Source of the DNA: Acidobacteriota bacterium
Lineage (GTDB): Bacteria > Acidobacteriota > Thermoanaerobaculia > Thermoanaerobaculales > Sulfomarinibacteraceae
Assembly: GCA_024641545.1 (NCBI GenBank)
Contig: JAHECW010000013.1
Location: 1 to 53,958 of the forward strand
Direction: 5' to 3'
Length of the DNA: 53,958 nt
The translations under genes were made by a program, and so were the position numbers. The notes beneath the pieces are model-generated. The model saw only the letters and a program-made list of their open reading frames with translations, was not told where the DNA came from and did no database searches. Below are positions 1 to 9,241 of this stretch, in pieces (within the stretch, counting starts at the first letter, position 1; each line of letters opens with the position of its first letter).

Positions 1-404
1 CGATGGAGGACTCCTGGGACGATTCCTGGAGCGTCGGCGTGGTCGCCAATTGGATTCTCTTCGACGGGCATCGAACCCGCTCCGAGGGGGCGGTGGTCCG
101 GTCCGAGCGTGACGCCCTCATCGCGCAGCGGGCCGAGGCCGACCGGCAGATCGTACTCGAGGTCGAGACCGCCCGTCTCGATCTCGCCGCCGCCCTCGAG
201 GCGGTGCCGGCTGCCGACGATTCACACGCCGCCGCCGCCGCCCGGGAGCTGGCGTCCCGGGAACGCTACGACGCCGGACTGGCGCCGATCCAGGAGATGC
301 TCGACGCCCAGTCCGACCTCGCCGATGCCGAGCTCGAGCAGATCCGGATCCGGACGTCGGCCTGGATCTCCGCCGCCGCCCTCGACCGAGCCTGCGGCCG
401 ATGA
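1..404 (+). CDS. TolC-family outer-membrane efflux protein, C-terminal part (5' end outside window)
   Basis: This is the last ~134 residues of an outer-membrane channel for type I-like or multidrug efflux. The visible part has the TolC pattern: a barrel strand with 'SWSVGVVANWILFDG' followed by a long Ala/Glu/Arg-rich helix and a second helix with 'YDAGLAPIQEMLDAQSDL'. In TolC proteins that helix typically reads as tyrosine, a glycine turn, then a helix with an aspartate-alanine-glutamine. The first ATG in view (position 3) falls inside the domain, so the real start lies upstream. Its TGA overlaps the ATG of the ABC ATPase (ATGA at 401-404), so the genes are translationally coupled. By analogy with YbhFSR/HlyD-type loci, a periplasmic adaptor gene probably precedes it outside the window; that is inference. 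Confidence 0.85.
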   Translation, partial: MEDSWDDSWSVGVVANWILFDGHRTRSEGAVVRSERDALIAQRAEADRQIVLEVETARLDLAAALEAVPAADDSHAAAAARELASRERYDAGLAPIQEMLDAQSDLADAELEQIRIRTSAWISAAALDRACGR

Positions 405-1366
405 GCGCTCAAGCCGCACCGGCCGCCACCGCGCCGGTGGTCACCGCCCGCGAGCTCAGCCGCACCTTCGGCGCCTTCGTCGCCGTCGACCGCGTGTCGT
501 TCGAGGTCGCGCCGGGAGAGATCTTTGGCTTTCTCGGCTCGAACGGTGCCGGCAAGACCACCACGATCCGCATTCTCTGCGGGCTGCTGGCGCCGACCTC
601 GGGCTCGGCCACCGTCGCCGGCTTCGACGTGACCAGCGATGCCGCCCGCATCAAGACCAGGATCGGCTACATGTCGCAGAAATTTTCGCTCTACACCGAT
701 CTCACGGTCGATGAGAACCTGCGCTTCTGGGGCGGGACCTACCGGCTGTGGGGCTCAGAGGCCGAACGCCGGCGCGACTGGGCGATCGAGGTCGCCGGCC
801 TGGCCGCCCGGCGCCGGACCCTGGTCCGCGAGCTGCCGGGCGGGTACCGCCAACGCCTCGCCCTCGGCTGTGCCCTGTTGCACCGGCCCCCGATCGTCTT
901 CCTCGATGAACCTACCGGCGGCGTCGATCCCGAGGCGCGACGCCGTTTCTGGGATCTGATCGACGACCTGTCGGTGCAGGGGACCACGGTCTTCGTCACC
1001 ACCCATTCGATGGACGAGGCCGAGCGCTGCCACCGGGTCGCGTTGATGCACGCCGGCCGGCTGCTCGCGCTCGACTCGGTGCGCGCGCTCAAGAGGATCT
1101 TTCCCCAGGGGACGCTGCTCGAGGCCACCTGTCCGCGTCCGGCCGGGGCCCTGGAGGTGCTCGAGAGGACTCCCGGGGTCATCGAGGCGGCGTTGTTCGG
1201 CGACCGACTGCACGCGGTCTGCGAGCGCGCCGGCATGGCGCCGGTCCTCGCCCGCGCTCTCGACGACGCCGGCAACGGCCCGGCCGCCGTTCGGGCGGTG
1301 CCGCCGTCGCTCGAGGACGTCTTCATCCGCACCATCCGCGACGCCGAAGCGGGGGGCCGCTCATGA
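401..1366 (+). CDS. ABC transporter ATP-binding protein (drug/ABC-2 export type)
   Basis: This 321-residue cytoplasmic ATPase powers the two ABC-2 permeases downstream. The P-loop 'GSNGAGKT' lies near residues 46-53, the Q-loop in 'YMSQKFSLYTDLTVDENL', the signature 'LPGGYRQRLALG' near 143-154, Walker B 'IVFLDEPTGG' near 165, and the H-loop histidine in 'TTHSMDEAE'. The C-terminal ~90 residues form the extra domain common in multidrug/ABC-2 ATPases (CcmA/YbhF-like). The start overlaps the upstream stop by four bases and the stop overlaps the next start in the same way, a tight operon. Substrate cannot be read from sequence; TolC context suggests export across both membranes. Confidence 0.95.
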   Translation: MSAQAAPAATAPVVTARELSRTFGAFVAVDRVSFEVAPGEIFGFLGSNGAGKTTTIRILCGLLAPTSGSATVAGFDVTSDAARIKTRIGYMSQKFSLYTDLTVDENLRFWGGTYRLWGSEAERRRDWAIEVAGLAARRRTLVRELPGGYRQRLALGCALLHRPPIVFLDEPTGGVDPEARRRFWDLIDDLSVQGTTVFVTTHSMDEAERCHRVALMHAGRLLALDSVRALKRIFPQGTLLEATCPRPAGALEVLERTPGVIEAALFGDRLHAVCERAGMAPVLARALDDAGNGPAAVRAVPPSLEDVFIRTIRDAEAGGRS

Positions 1367-2466
1367 TTCGCCGCATCCTCGCCATGACGGTCAAGGAGCT
1401 GCTCCAGCTCAGACGCGACTGGCGCACCGCGGGGACCCTGCTCGGGATGCCCATCGTGTTGCTGCTGATCTACGGTTACGCGCTCTCCTTCGACGTCCGC
1501 GACATCCGCCTCGCGGTGGTCGACCTGTCGCACTCGCGGGCGAGCCGGGACACCGTGCAGAGCTTCCTTTCGAGCGGCTATTTCCGGCACGTCGCGACCA
1601 TCGATGACACCGAGGCCCTCGACCCGCTCTTCGACTCCGGCGCTGCCCAGGCGGCGCTGGTGATTCCGGCCGCGTTTGCCGACGACATCGCCGGCGGCCG
1701 GACGACGGAACTCAAGTTCGTCCTCGACGGCTCGGACTCGCAGACCGCGAGCACAATCCTCGGCTACGCCCGCCAGATCGTCGCCTCGCTCACTCCCGGC
1801 CTGTACAAAGTCGAGGTCGAGCCGCCGATCGGCGCCGCGCCGCTGGTCTGGTACAACCCCGATCTCAAATCGTCGATCTTTCTGGTGCCGGGGCTGGTCG
1901 CGTTCATCCTGATGGTGACGACGGTGATCGCCACCACCCTCGCCGTGGTCCGCGAGAAGGAACGCGGCACCATGGAGTCGCTGCGCGCGACGCCGCTCGC
2001 CGCCATCGAGCTGCTCATCGGCAAGACCCTGCCGTACCTGCTGGTCGCGTCGCTGTCGGCGACCGGTTCGCTGACCCTCGCCTGGCTGCTCTTCGACGTC
2101 CCGGTGCGCGGTTCGATCGGCTGGTTGGCGGTCCTCACCGTGATCTATCTTGCCGGCGGTCTCGGCTGGGGGGTGTTTCTGTCGACCCTGGCCGAAAGCC
2201 AGCAGGTCGCATTCCAGATCGCCCTGTTGTCGTCGATGCTGCCGACCCTGCTGCTGTCCGGTTTCGTCTTTCCGATCTCTTCGATGGTGCAGCCGCTGCA
2301 GGTGATCTCGCACATCGTGCCGGCGCGCTACTTCATCGCCGCCCTGCGCGAGGTCGTGCTCAAGGGCGTCGGTCCCGAGGTCTGGTGGAACGACGCCCTC
2401 GCCCTCGTCGCCTACGGCGCCGTCGTGCTGCTGCTGGCCACCATCCGCACGGTCCGGAGCCTGTGA
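1363..2466 (+). CDS. ABC-2 type transporter permease
   Basis: This 367-residue inner-membrane subunit has the ABC2_membrane_3 layout. One N-terminal membrane helix ('GMPIVLLLIYGYALSF') is followed by a ~150-residue extracytoplasmic domain, then about five more helices from 'FLVPGLVAFILMVTTVIATTLAVV' onward. The cytoplasmic coupling segment 'VVREKERGTMESLRATPL' precedes the helix bundle; this type of motif is characteristic of YbhS/YbhR/YhhJ permeases. It overlaps the ATPase gene by four bases and the second permease by one base (TGATG). The two permeases are homologous to each other and probably form a heterodimer. Confidence 0.95.
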   Translation: MIRRILAMTVKELLQLRRDWRTAGTLLGMPIVLLLIYGYALSFDVRDIRLAVVDLSHSRASRDTVQSFLSSGYFRHVATIDDTEALDPLFDSGAAQAALVIPAAFADDIAGGRTTELKFVLDGSDSQTASTILGYARQIVASLTPGLYKVEVEPPIGAAPLVWYNPDLKSSIFLVPGLVAFILMVTTVIATTLAVVREKERGTMESLRATPLAAIELLIGKTLPYLLVASLSATGSLTLAWLLFDVPVRGSIGWLAVLTVIYLAGGLGWGVFLSTLAESQQVAFQIALLSSMLPTLLLSGFVFPISSMVQPLQVISHIVPARYFIAALREVVLKGVGPEVWWNDALALVAYGAVVLLLATIRTVRSL

Positions 2467-3560
2467 TGCGGACGCTGATCAACATCCTCGTCAAGGAGCT
2501 GCTGCAGCTTCGGCGCGACCCCAAGATCCTGCCGATCCTGTTCATCGCGCCGGTGGTCCAGCTGACCATTCTCGGCTACGCCGCGACCACCGATGTCCGC
2601 CGGGTCGAGCTGGCGATCTGCGACCTCGATCGCAGCGCCGCGAGTCGGACGCTGGCCGACGCGTTCACGGGATCGAGCTACTTCCGGCAGGTGGTGGCGG
2701 TCGACTCGAGTGACGACCTCGATTTCTGGCTCGACTCGAGCCGCGCCCGCATCGCCCTCGTCGTCCCGGCGGGTTTCGCCGCCGATCGCGCTGCCGGGCG
2801 GCCGACGACGGTGCAGCTGATCGCCGACGGCTCCGACGCGATGGTCGGAACCCTCGGTCTGAGCTATGCCCAGGGCACCCTGCAGCGGGTCGCCGAGGCC
2901 GGGGGCTTTCGGCTGCCGATCGAATTGCGTCCCCAGGTGCGCTACAACCCGGATCTCGTGAGCCGGTACTTCATGGTTCCGGCGGTGCTGGCCATGATCA
3001 TCATGATCATGACGATGATGCTGTCGTCGATGGCCCTGGTTCGCGAGTCCGAGAACGGAACCATGGAGCAGCTCCTGGTCACGCCGCTGTCGCCGGGGGC
3101 GATCATCACCGGCAAGCTCGTCCCCTACGCCCTCGTCGGCACGGTCGAGATCCTCACAGCCCTGCCGGTGGTGCTGTTCTGGTTCGGCGTGCCGCTCCGC
3201 GGCTCGCTTCTGACACTGGCGGCGTTGACCGCGCCCTTCATGCTCTGCACCCTGAGCATTGGGCTTCTGGTGTCAACCCTGGCCCGCACCCAGCAGCAGG
3301 CGATGATGATCACCACCTTTGTCTTCATGATGCCGCAAATCTATCTCTCGGGTTTCATCTTCCCGATTCAGAACATGCCCCGCATCTTCCAGATGATCAC
3401 CTACGTCGTGCCCCTGCGGTACTACGTCCAGGCACTGCGCGGGGTGTTCTTGAAAGGTGTCGGCCTCGAGGTGCTGTGGCCCCAGGGCCTGGCCATGCTC
3501 GGCCTCGGCGCGGTCATCCTCACCCTCGCCCGGCTCCGCTTCCGGAGTCAGGTGGGATAG
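2466..3560 (+). CDS. ABC-2 type transporter permease (second subunit)
   Basis: This 364-residue paralogue of the preceding permease has the same topology: a first helix at 'ILFIAPVVQLTILGYAATT', a periplasmic domain, and a C-terminal helix bundle beginning 'YFMVPAVLAMIIMIMTMML'. The coupling motif 'LVRESENGTMEQLLVTPLSP' matches the sister protein. The reading frame is open further upstream, but the ATG at 2466 gives an N-terminus ('MRTLINILVKELLQLRRDP') aligned with that of the first permease and overlapping its stop by one base, so this start is chosen. It is the last gene of the export operon; a hairpin follows within 35 bases. Confidence 0.95.
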   Translation: MRTLINILVKELLQLRRDPKILPILFIAPVVQLTILGYAATTDVRRVELAICDLDRSAASRTLADAFTGSSYFRQVVAVDSSDDLDFWLDSSRARIALVVPAGFAADRAAGRPTTVQLIADGSDAMVGTLGLSYAQGTLQRVAEAGGFRLPIELRPQVRYNPDLVSRYFMVPAVLAMIIMIMTMMLSSMALVRESENGTMEQLLVTPLSPGAIITGKLVPYALVGTVEILTALPVVLFWFGVPLRGSLLTLAALTAPFMLCTLSIGLLVSTLARTQQQAMMITTFVFMMPQIYLSGFIFPIQNMPRIFQMITYVVPLRYYVQALRGVFLKGVGLEVLWPQGLAMLGLGAVILTLARLRFRSQVG

Positions 3561-3592
3561 CCGCAGTCCGGCCGCTTCTTCGACCGGCGGTG

Positions 3593-3622
3593 AAAACGGC
3601 CCGGGTTGGTCCAGGGCCGTTG
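3593..3622 (-). terminator. Hairpin between convergent genes, probable terminator
   Basis: An 8-bp perfect stem (AACGGCCC at 3595-3602 with GGGCCGTT at 3614-3621) encloses an 11-nt loop in the 67-bp gap between the convergent permease and receptor genes. On the minus strand the stem is followed by a short T run (AAAA at 3593-3596 on the plus strand), so it fits best as terminator of the receptor gene. It may also stop the efflux operon, though no T run follows on that side. Confidence 0.55.
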
Positions 3623-3627
3623 TGACC

Positions 3628-5733
3628 TCAATCGGTGCCCGGAGCCCACCGCAACCCGACACCGATCGACCGCCGGGCGGCCGGCACCGCAAGGTCGTCG
3701 GCCGACGGCAGATAGGTCTCGTCGAGAAGGTTGTTCGCGAACAGCGTCACCGCCAGGCCGTTGGACCACGAGTAATGGAGGGAGGCGGAGACGATCTCGG
3801 CGCTGGCGGTGGCGACCTCGCCGGGCCCCGGGTCGTCCATGGCGAAGCGATGCTGCCAGCGCAGGGATCCGCCCCACGGGCCGCGCGCATAGCTGCCGCC
3901 GACCGTGATGCGGTCGGCGGGGGACTCGGCGAGTGGGCCGCCGTCGTCGGCCTTGCTGCTGGTCGTCTGGCCCGCCCACTCCAGCTTGAGTCCCTCGGTG
4001 GCCTGGACGAAGCCCTCGATCTCGACGCCCTCGATGGTGCCGGAGGTCAGGTTGACGTAGGTCCGGACGCCGGGCTCGAGGTCGATCCGCTCGATGTAGT
4101 CGCGAATTTCGGTGCGGTAGACGTAGGCGGCGGCGTAGACGCGAATGCCGAAAAAGCGCACCCCGGCGTCGGTGGTCAGCGAGCGTTCCGGGTCGAGGTC
4201 CTTGTTGGCGACGACCTCGCCGCGTCCCGTCGATCCGCTGAAGTAGCGCTCCGAAAGGCCGGGAAAGCGGAAGCCGGTGCCGGCGTTGGCGACGAGCTCG
4301 AAGCCGCGGCCGAGCGGGGTCGACAGACCGAAAAACCCGGTGGCTGCGGTGTCGTCGATGGACTCCGAACCTGCGTTGCCCTGCCCGATCCAGGTCAGCC
4401 GTCCGCCGAGCTCGGCCATGACGGCGCCGAAGCTCCGCCGCAGCGAGCCGTAGGCGGCGAGCTCGTCCTCGCGGCCGTCGAGCGTGGTCGCGGTCTCCGC
4501 CTCCCCGGTCGAGAGGTCGGTGACGGTCTCGGTCGCACGGACCCCCCGGCGACCGAAGTAGTCGAGGCCGGCGCGGGCGGCGAACCTGGCCGGGAGGGTG
4601 AACTCGCGCTGCAGGTTGAAACCGAAATCGGCGGCCTGGTCCTTGACCACGCTGCGCTGGCTCGACGAGAGGTTCTCGGTGTCGAGGCTGTTGGGGTGGC
4701 CGTAAAGGTCGAGGTGCCAGACGCCGGGACGCCGGATCGAGAGCCGTCCCACCACATGCCGCTCGTCGAGATAGGTGGTGGTGCGTCCCGGATAGCGTTT
4801 GTTGGGTTTGCCGATGTCGTCGCCCCACGAGGGGATGAGGGTGAGGTCGACTTCAACGCCGGAGGCGAGCGTCCAGACCTTGTCGATGGTGGCGGAGACC
4901 TGCTCGAACTGACTCGGTAGGAGGAGGCCGTCGGGTGTCTCGGTGGGGTTCGAGGCGCGTCTGGCGAGGCCCAGCGACCACCCCGATACGTCGAGACCGA
5001 CGAGTTGATAGTTGGCGTCGCCCTCCGTCTCCCAGCCGAGCTCGGCGGTGGTGGCGTCGAACCGCCGCGGGACGGCTTCGAGCACGCCTCCGAGGGCCCC
5101 GGAGCCGTAGTACGACGAGTACGGCCCGCGGATGATGTTGACCGATCCGAGGAGCAGCGGGTCGATGAACGAAGCGGTGGCGCCGGCCCGGCGCTCGGTG
5201 ACGATCCGGGTGCCGGCGACCAGCGCCAGCACCCGCTGACCGCCGGTGCCGCGGATGGAGTAGGCCTGGAAGAGGCCGCCCTGACCGTTCTCGGCCACCC
5301 CGGGCGTCCCCTCGGCGAGCTCGACGACGCTTCTGACCGGGGCCGCTCGGTCGGCAGGCGCGATCGAGCTGGTGGCGACGGAGAGCGGCTGGATGGCTTC
5401 GCCGCCCTCCCGGTTGGCGGTCACGACGATCTCGCCGTAGGCCGCCTGTTTGGGGATCAGGGCGAACGTCGAACCGCCCTCGGCGCAGCACTCGGTTTCG
5501 AGGAGCTCGAACCGGGGGTGGACGACGCGAAGTGCGACCGGCGGATCGAGCGCGGGAAAACTGAAGGCGCCGCGGGCGTCGGTGATGCGAAATGCAGAGC
5601 CGTCGGCGAGCTCGACGCGTGCGCCCTCGACGGGGGTGTTTCTGTGGGTGACCACCTTGCCTTCGACGGCGGCCAGGATTGGGAACGCGGTGAGCATCAC
5701 CGCGAGGAACACGATCGCTGATGGGGTCCTCAT
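3628..5733 (-). CDS. TonB-dependent outer-membrane receptor with N-terminal carboxypeptidase-regulatory-like domain
   Basis: This is a 701-residue outer-membrane active transporter, probably for an iron or cobalamin complex, a glycan or a similar ligand. After a signal peptide ('MRTPSAIVFLAVMLTAFPILAA') there is a ~75-residue Ig-like CarboxypepD_reg fold ('VEGKVVTHRNTPVEGARVEL'). Next comes a TonB box-like 'GEIVVTAN', a plug domain containing 'SIRGTGGQRVLALVAGTRI' and 'IIRGPYSSYYGSGALGGV', and a long alternating beta-barrel ending in 'GVGLRWAPGTD'. The barrel includes the typical late motif 'NKDLDPERSLTTDAGVRF'. The ATG at 5733 is preferred because it opens the signal peptide and has GGAG upstream; the frame stays open to 5841. 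No TonB/ExbB genes are adjacent, and the ligand is unknown. Confidence 0.93.
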   Translation of the reverse strand: MRTPSAIVFLAVMLTAFPILAAVEGKVVTHRNTPVEGARVELADGSAFRITDARGAFSFPALDPPVALRVVHPRFELLETECCAEGGSTFALIPKQAAYGEIVVTANREGGEAIQPLSVATSSIAPADRAAPVRSVVELAEGTPGVAENGQGGLFQAYSIRGTGGQRVLALVAGTRIVTERRAGATASFIDPLLLGSVNIIRGPYSSYYGSGALGGVLEAVPRRFDATTAELGWETEGDANYQLVGLDVSGWSLGLARRASNPTETPDGLLLPSQFEQVSATIDKVWTLASGVEVDLTLIPSWGDDIGKPNKRYPGRTTTYLDERHVVGRLSIRRPGVWHLDLYGHPNSLDTENLSSSQRSVVKDQAADFGFNLQREFTLPARFAARAGLDYFGRRGVRATETVTDLSTGEAETATTLDGREDELAAYGSLRRSFGAVMAELGGRLTWIGQGNAGSESIDDTAATGFFGLSTPLGRGFELVANAGTGFRFPGLSERYFSGSTGRGEVVANKDLDPERSLTTDAGVRFFGIRVYAAAYVYRTEIRDYIERIDLEPGVRTYVNLTSGTIEGVEIEGFVQATEGLKLEWAGQTTSSKADDGGPLAESPADRITVGGSYARGPWGGSLRWQHRFAMDDPGPGEVATASAEIVSASLHYSWSNGLAVTLFANNLLDETYLPSADDLAVPAARRSIGVGLRWAPGTD

Positions 5734-5899
5734 GTCGTCTCCGTTCGTGATCGTCCGAAATCGCCCGGCGGTCTGCGGCGGTTCGAGACGAGACGCTGAC
5801 ACGGGGCGCGGATCGGGCGCGCGCGGGGCGCGCACGATCACGGTTCCGGGTCGGGTTGGATGGGTCGATGATCGCGAGGCGGCTGCCGGCCGCGCCCGG

Positions 5900-6691
5900 T
5901 CACTCGTTCCGACGACAGACGAGGAGCAGCAGCGGCAGGATGTGAACCGACGCCCGGACCTGCGCCCGGGTTCGGCTGATCAGGCCGGCGGTTTCGAGGA
6001 GAGGGGTGCGGTCCGTCGCCCCATCGGACATCCGTTGGTCGGTGGGCACGACCGCCGGCGACACGGAGAAGTGGTGGGAACGCCGCGGCTGCAGGTTCGG
6101 TGGGGTCCAGGCGGCGGCCCGCAAGCGGACGCCGCGGCCGTCCGGATCGCCTTCGGCCCAGAGCACAACGCCCGGAACCCCCGGGCGCGCCGCCTCGCCG
6201 GGCTCGATCGCGGGTGCCGGGGACGGCGCGACGGCGAGGCCGGGCGAACCCGCGGGAACCACCGAACGCCACTCCGACGGCAGGATGAACCCGACCTCCC
6301 GGCGCTCATCGCCGAAGCGCAGCATCAGCCGCACGTGGTCGGACGGAATCGGCGGCACGACGAAGTGGAAGCTCGAGCGGTCGATGTCGAGGTGGGGGGT
6401 GATCCGTACCGGCCAGGTCCGACCTCCGTCGAACGACAGAAAGGCCTCCCACTCGTGGATGCCCTCGGCCGACAGTTCGCGGTCGGCGCGCCATGCCACG
6501 GCGGCAGGTTGCCCGGCGACCAGAACCTCGCCGGCGGCCGGCCGGAGCAACTCGAACGGCGCCTCGTCGGGGGATCGAATGGTGACATCGGCGTCGGCCG
6601 CCGCGGCCGCGGCGAGCGCCCCGGCCGCCAGCAGCGTGACCAGCAGCCCGGTGCGAGGGTCGCTGCGCCTGCACGACATCACCCATCCCAT
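5900..6691 (-). CDS. Secreted hypothetical protein, Ig/BNR-like N-terminal half
   Basis: I do not recognise a family. A signal-like segment ('GLLVTLLAAGALAAAAAAD') is followed by a ~120-residue stretch resembling an Ig-like domain that speaks of imposed values and differences: 'GEVLVAGQPAAVAWRAD' and 'WEAFLSFDGGRTWPVRI', the latter with an Asp-box-like S-x-D-G-G-x-T-W. The second half is Pro/Arg-rich and probably disordered. It ends with a short hydrophobic segment ('VHILPLLLLVC'). Two starts are possible, ATG 6691 or ATG 6679; neither has a strong ribosome site. It sits 166 bp upstream of the TonB receptor on the same strand, so co-transcription is possible but unproved. Confidence 0.6.
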   Translation of the reverse strand: MGWVMSCRRSDPRTGLLVTLLAAGALAAAAAADADVTIRSPDEAPFELLRPAAGEVLVAGQPAAVAWRADRELSAEGIHEWEAFLSFDGGRTWPVRITPHLDIDRSSFHFVVPPIPSDHVRLMLRFGDERREVGFILPSEWRSVVPAGSPGLAVAPSPAPAIEPGEAARPGVPGVVLWAEGDPDGRGVRLRAAAWTPPNLQPRRSHHFSVSPAVVPTDQRMSDGATDRTPLLETAGLISRTRAQVRASVHILPLLLLVCRRNE

Positions 6692-7030
6692 CCGAGTGAA
6701 TTTAGCACGCCGGGCGAACCGGTTGAACACGTTTCCGGGCCCGGATCAATCATGAGCTGTCCGCTGCGGCCGACGATGCATCCGCCCCAGGCGTGCTTTC
6801 TCTCCCTGGTGTGCTCAACCTCCCTCCTCAGCCGCCATCGATCATCCCCCGGCACCGCTTTGGCAGGCTGACCAAGCCATCACGGCCATCACGGGAAGGC
6901 CAACGGGTTTTTCGCGGCACCGAGGTCGTGGGCACATCGGAGAACCGCCGACATGAAGTACAGTGCGATCCGGAGTCGCGGCTCGGGCCGGCAGGCGGGT
7001 TGCCGTCGATCCCCGGCCGGAGGCAGGATC
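6692..7030. other. Intergenic region between divergent genes
   Basis: The 339 bases between the minus-strand secreted protein and the plus-strand methyltransferase hold no credible gene; open frames here lack start sites and protein-like composition. It must contain the promoters of both flanking genes, but I cannot assign -35/-10 boxes with confidence. Confidence 0.5.
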
Positions 7031-7696
7031 ATGAACGACGAGTGGATCACCATCGACGACGACGAGGTCGACGACGGCACGCTGCGGTTGATGCGGCGGG
7101 GGGAGAGAGATTTCGCCATCGCCTGGGACCACATCACCCTGATGACCTCGGAGTCCAACCTCAGCGAGCTGGAGCTCGGACGGGTCCCCTGCCGGCGGCT
7201 GGTAAACCGAACCGATCCGCGGGTGCTGCTGGCCGGTCTGGGGATGGGCTTCACCCTCCGCGCGGCGCTCGATGCGCTCCCCATTGGGGCCCGGGTCGAG
7301 GTCAGTGAGCTCAACGATGTCATCGCGTACTGGTGCCGGGGACCGCTGGCGGTGCTCACCGATCATGCGGTCGACGACCCCCGGGTCGAGCTCAGCTTCG
7401 GCGACGTCGCCGACAAGATCCGCCTCGCCGCCGATGGTTCCCGGGGCTATGACGCGATCATCCTCGATCTCTACCAGGGAACCTTCGACGCCAATGACGA
7501 CCCGCATCACCCGCACTACGGCCGCGCGGCGCTCGAGCGAACCCGCCGGGCGCTGGCCCCGGGCGGGATCTTTGCGGTGTGGACGGAGGAGGCCGATCCG
7601 GGCTTCGAGCGGAATCTGCACAGGGCAGGCTTCGAGGTCGAGACGATTCGACCCGAACTCGAGGGGCCGCAGCACCTGGTCTACCTGGCGACGTAG
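7031..7696 (+). CDS. Spermidine synthase-like SAM-dependent methyltransferase fold protein
   Basis: This 221-residue protein has a Rossmann nucleotide-binding core. The glycine loop is 'VLLAGLGMGFTLRAAL', the acidic second strand is 'RVEVSELNDVIAYW', and 'YDAIILDLYQG' occupies the position of the active-site aspartate region in polyamine synthases. A late strand/turn is 'LAPGGIFAVWTEE'. Family members of this size without the N-terminal beta-domain are usually called spermidine synthase-like; the substrate is open. The ATG at 7031 is chosen because AGG lies just upstream and the protein aligns with the family from there, although the frame is open from 6953. It is monocistronic and convergent with the following secreted-protein gene. 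Confidence 0.8.
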   Translation: MNDEWITIDDDEVDDGTLRLMRRGERDFAIAWDHITLMTSESNLSELELGRVPCRRLVNRTDPRVLLAGLGMGFTLRAALDALPIGARVEVSELNDVIAYWCRGPLAVLTDHAVDDPRVELSFGDVADKIRLAADGSRGYDAIILDLYQGTFDANDDPHHPHYGRAALERTRRALAPGGIFAVWTEEADPGFERNLHRAGFEVETIRPELEGPQHLVYLAT

Positions 7697-7711
7697 CTTG
7701 CGCCGGGCCGG

Positions 7712-9184
7712 TCAACCTCCGGTCGGCCGAGACGGCGCCACCGCGAGGTAGGTCGGATCCCCGGTGGCGTTGTCGATGGTCGAAAGGTAGGCGGCGACCC
7801 GGCCTGCGCCGGCAGTGACCTCCACGACCACGACGCCGTTTTCGAGGGTCGAAAGGGGCGTCACGGTGCGCACGAGACGATTGATCTGGGTGTTCTCGTA
7901 GGGCCGCAGGTTGACGGTGCGCGAGCCGAGGACGTCGCCGGCGGCGTCGGCCACCGTGATCCTCACCGTCGCACTCTCCCCCCAGGTCTCGCAGAGCCCG
8001 AGATTCGACCGGAACTCCGCGTTTTCGGTGACACTGCCGAGCGTCGCGGAAGACGAACGGTCGAGCCTGAGCACCTGATCCGGCCCGACGGTGGGAATTC
8101 CCTGCCCGTAGGATCCGCCTTCGTCCCCGGGGGTGGAGGTTCGGGACGCCACCGAGATCCCCGTGCCTCGGATCTCGAGCGCGCCGACGCCGTCGAGCCC
8201 GAAGAGCGACAGCACGATGTTGCTCCACGCCATGGTCGAGCCGGCGTGGAGATTCAGTTCGGTTTCGAGAAACTCGAGCCCGCCGTCGACCCCCGCAGGC
8301 GTGAAGGTGAACCTGACGGGTGAGTCGAAATCGACAAGGCTGGTGACGGTGACGGAACTGGTCCAGTAGGTCGGTGCGACGCCGGGTGCGCTCGCCACGG
8401 CCGGGAGGAAGTAGGCGTCGGTGTGGTGCGTTCCACGTTCTCCAGGTGCGACATCCGAGAGTCGCAGCAGGATGGCCTGGGTCGAATTATCGACGTAGGC
8501 GACATAGGGAACGAAACAGAGGTTCGTGGAGACCTCGCCCGCGCATTGAATCATGATCAGCGCGTAGTCCTCGTCCGGAATCCCGAACGGGACCGAAACA
8601 GTGGTTTCGGTCACGCCGTAGCGATCGGTGGAAAGGGTCGCGTGCTCGCAGGTGCGGTGCGAGACGATGACCTCATAGCTCTGAGCCCTGGGGACCTCGT
8701 CCCAGCTCAGTTGGGCGGGGCTAGGGGTCTCGAAGCCGATGGGGCAGGTCTGCGCGTTGCCCTGAACCTCTCCGGTCGAGTCGAAGGGCGAACGCAACCG
8801 CATCACGGTTCGGACTCCGATGTCGACGGTGACGGTCTGGGAGGGATCGGTGATCTCGGCGGTCGAGCCGGACTGGAGATCCCCGGGATCGAAGGCGTTG
8901 CCGTTGGCCGGGTGGCTGCGGTCGACCTCGACAAAGACCGCCAGGGTGTGACCGACCGGAAGACCGGTCACGACATACGTGCTGGTCGCAGTGTCGACGG
9001 TGCCGTTGATCCGTTGAGAGGTGTCGTAGTCATAGACATGGGCCGAGAGGTCGGTGATATCGCCGAAAGCGGCCGTGACCAGCTCTCCGTCGTAGGTGAT
9101 CGTCCCCTCGACAGTGGCGGCGTCGGCGGGGCAGGTGGCCAGCACCAGGCAGATCCCCGCGGCAATCCAAGAAAGTCTGAGCAT
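7712..9184 (-). CDS. Secreted hypothetical protein with Ig-like N-terminus and C-terminal surface module
   Basis: A 490-residue exported protein with signal peptide 'LSWIAAGICLVLATCPADA'. Residues ~23-120 look like a carboxypeptidase-regulatory/Ig-like fold ('VEGTITYDGELV', 'YVVTGLPVGHTLAVFVEVD'). Residues ~150-230 resemble a fibronectin-like segment ('AQLSWDEVPRAQSYEVIVSH'). From ~265 to the end is a module also present, twice, in the 48288-51527 protein: 'TDAYFLPAVA', 'VGALEIRGTGISVASRT', 'NTQINRLVRTV' and the terminal 'GRVAAYLSTIDNATGDPT'. Function is unknown; display at the cell surface or release is likely. It lies downstream of the sigma/anti-sigma genes on the same strand (57-bp gap) and could be co-transcribed with them. 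Confidence 0.75.
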   Translation of the reverse strand: MLRLSWIAAGICLVLATCPADAATVEGTITYDGELVTAAFGDITDLSAHVYDYDTSQRINGTVDTATSTYVVTGLPVGHTLAVFVEVDRSHPANGNAFDPGDLQSGSTAEITDPSQTVTVDIGVRTVMRLRSPFDSTGEVQGNAQTCPIGFETPSPAQLSWDEVPRAQSYEVIVSHRTCEHATLSTDRYGVTETTVSVPFGIPDEDYALIMIQCAGEVSTNLCFVPYVAYVDNSTQAILLRLSDVAPGERGTHHTDAYFLPAVASAPGVAPTYWTSSVTVTSLVDFDSPVRFTFTPAGVDGGLEFLETELNLHAGSTMAWSNIVLSLFGLDGVGALEIRGTGISVASRTSTPGDEGGSYGQGIPTVGPDQVLRLDRSSSATLGSVTENAEFRSNLGLCETWGESATVRITVADAAGDVLGSRTVNLRPYENTQINRLVRTVTPLSTLENGVVVVEVTAGAGRVAAYLSTIDNATGDPTYLAVAPSRPTGG

Positions 9185-9241
9185 CGTCGGTCCCTCCTTC
9201 AGCGGTGGGCGATGAGGATGCAGCGGTCGGTGTGCCCGATC

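Noticed and set aside
3457-4920. Plus-strand frame opposite the TonB-dependent receptor
   Set aside because: Antisense shadow; the receptor has a clean signal peptide, plug and barrel on the minus strand.
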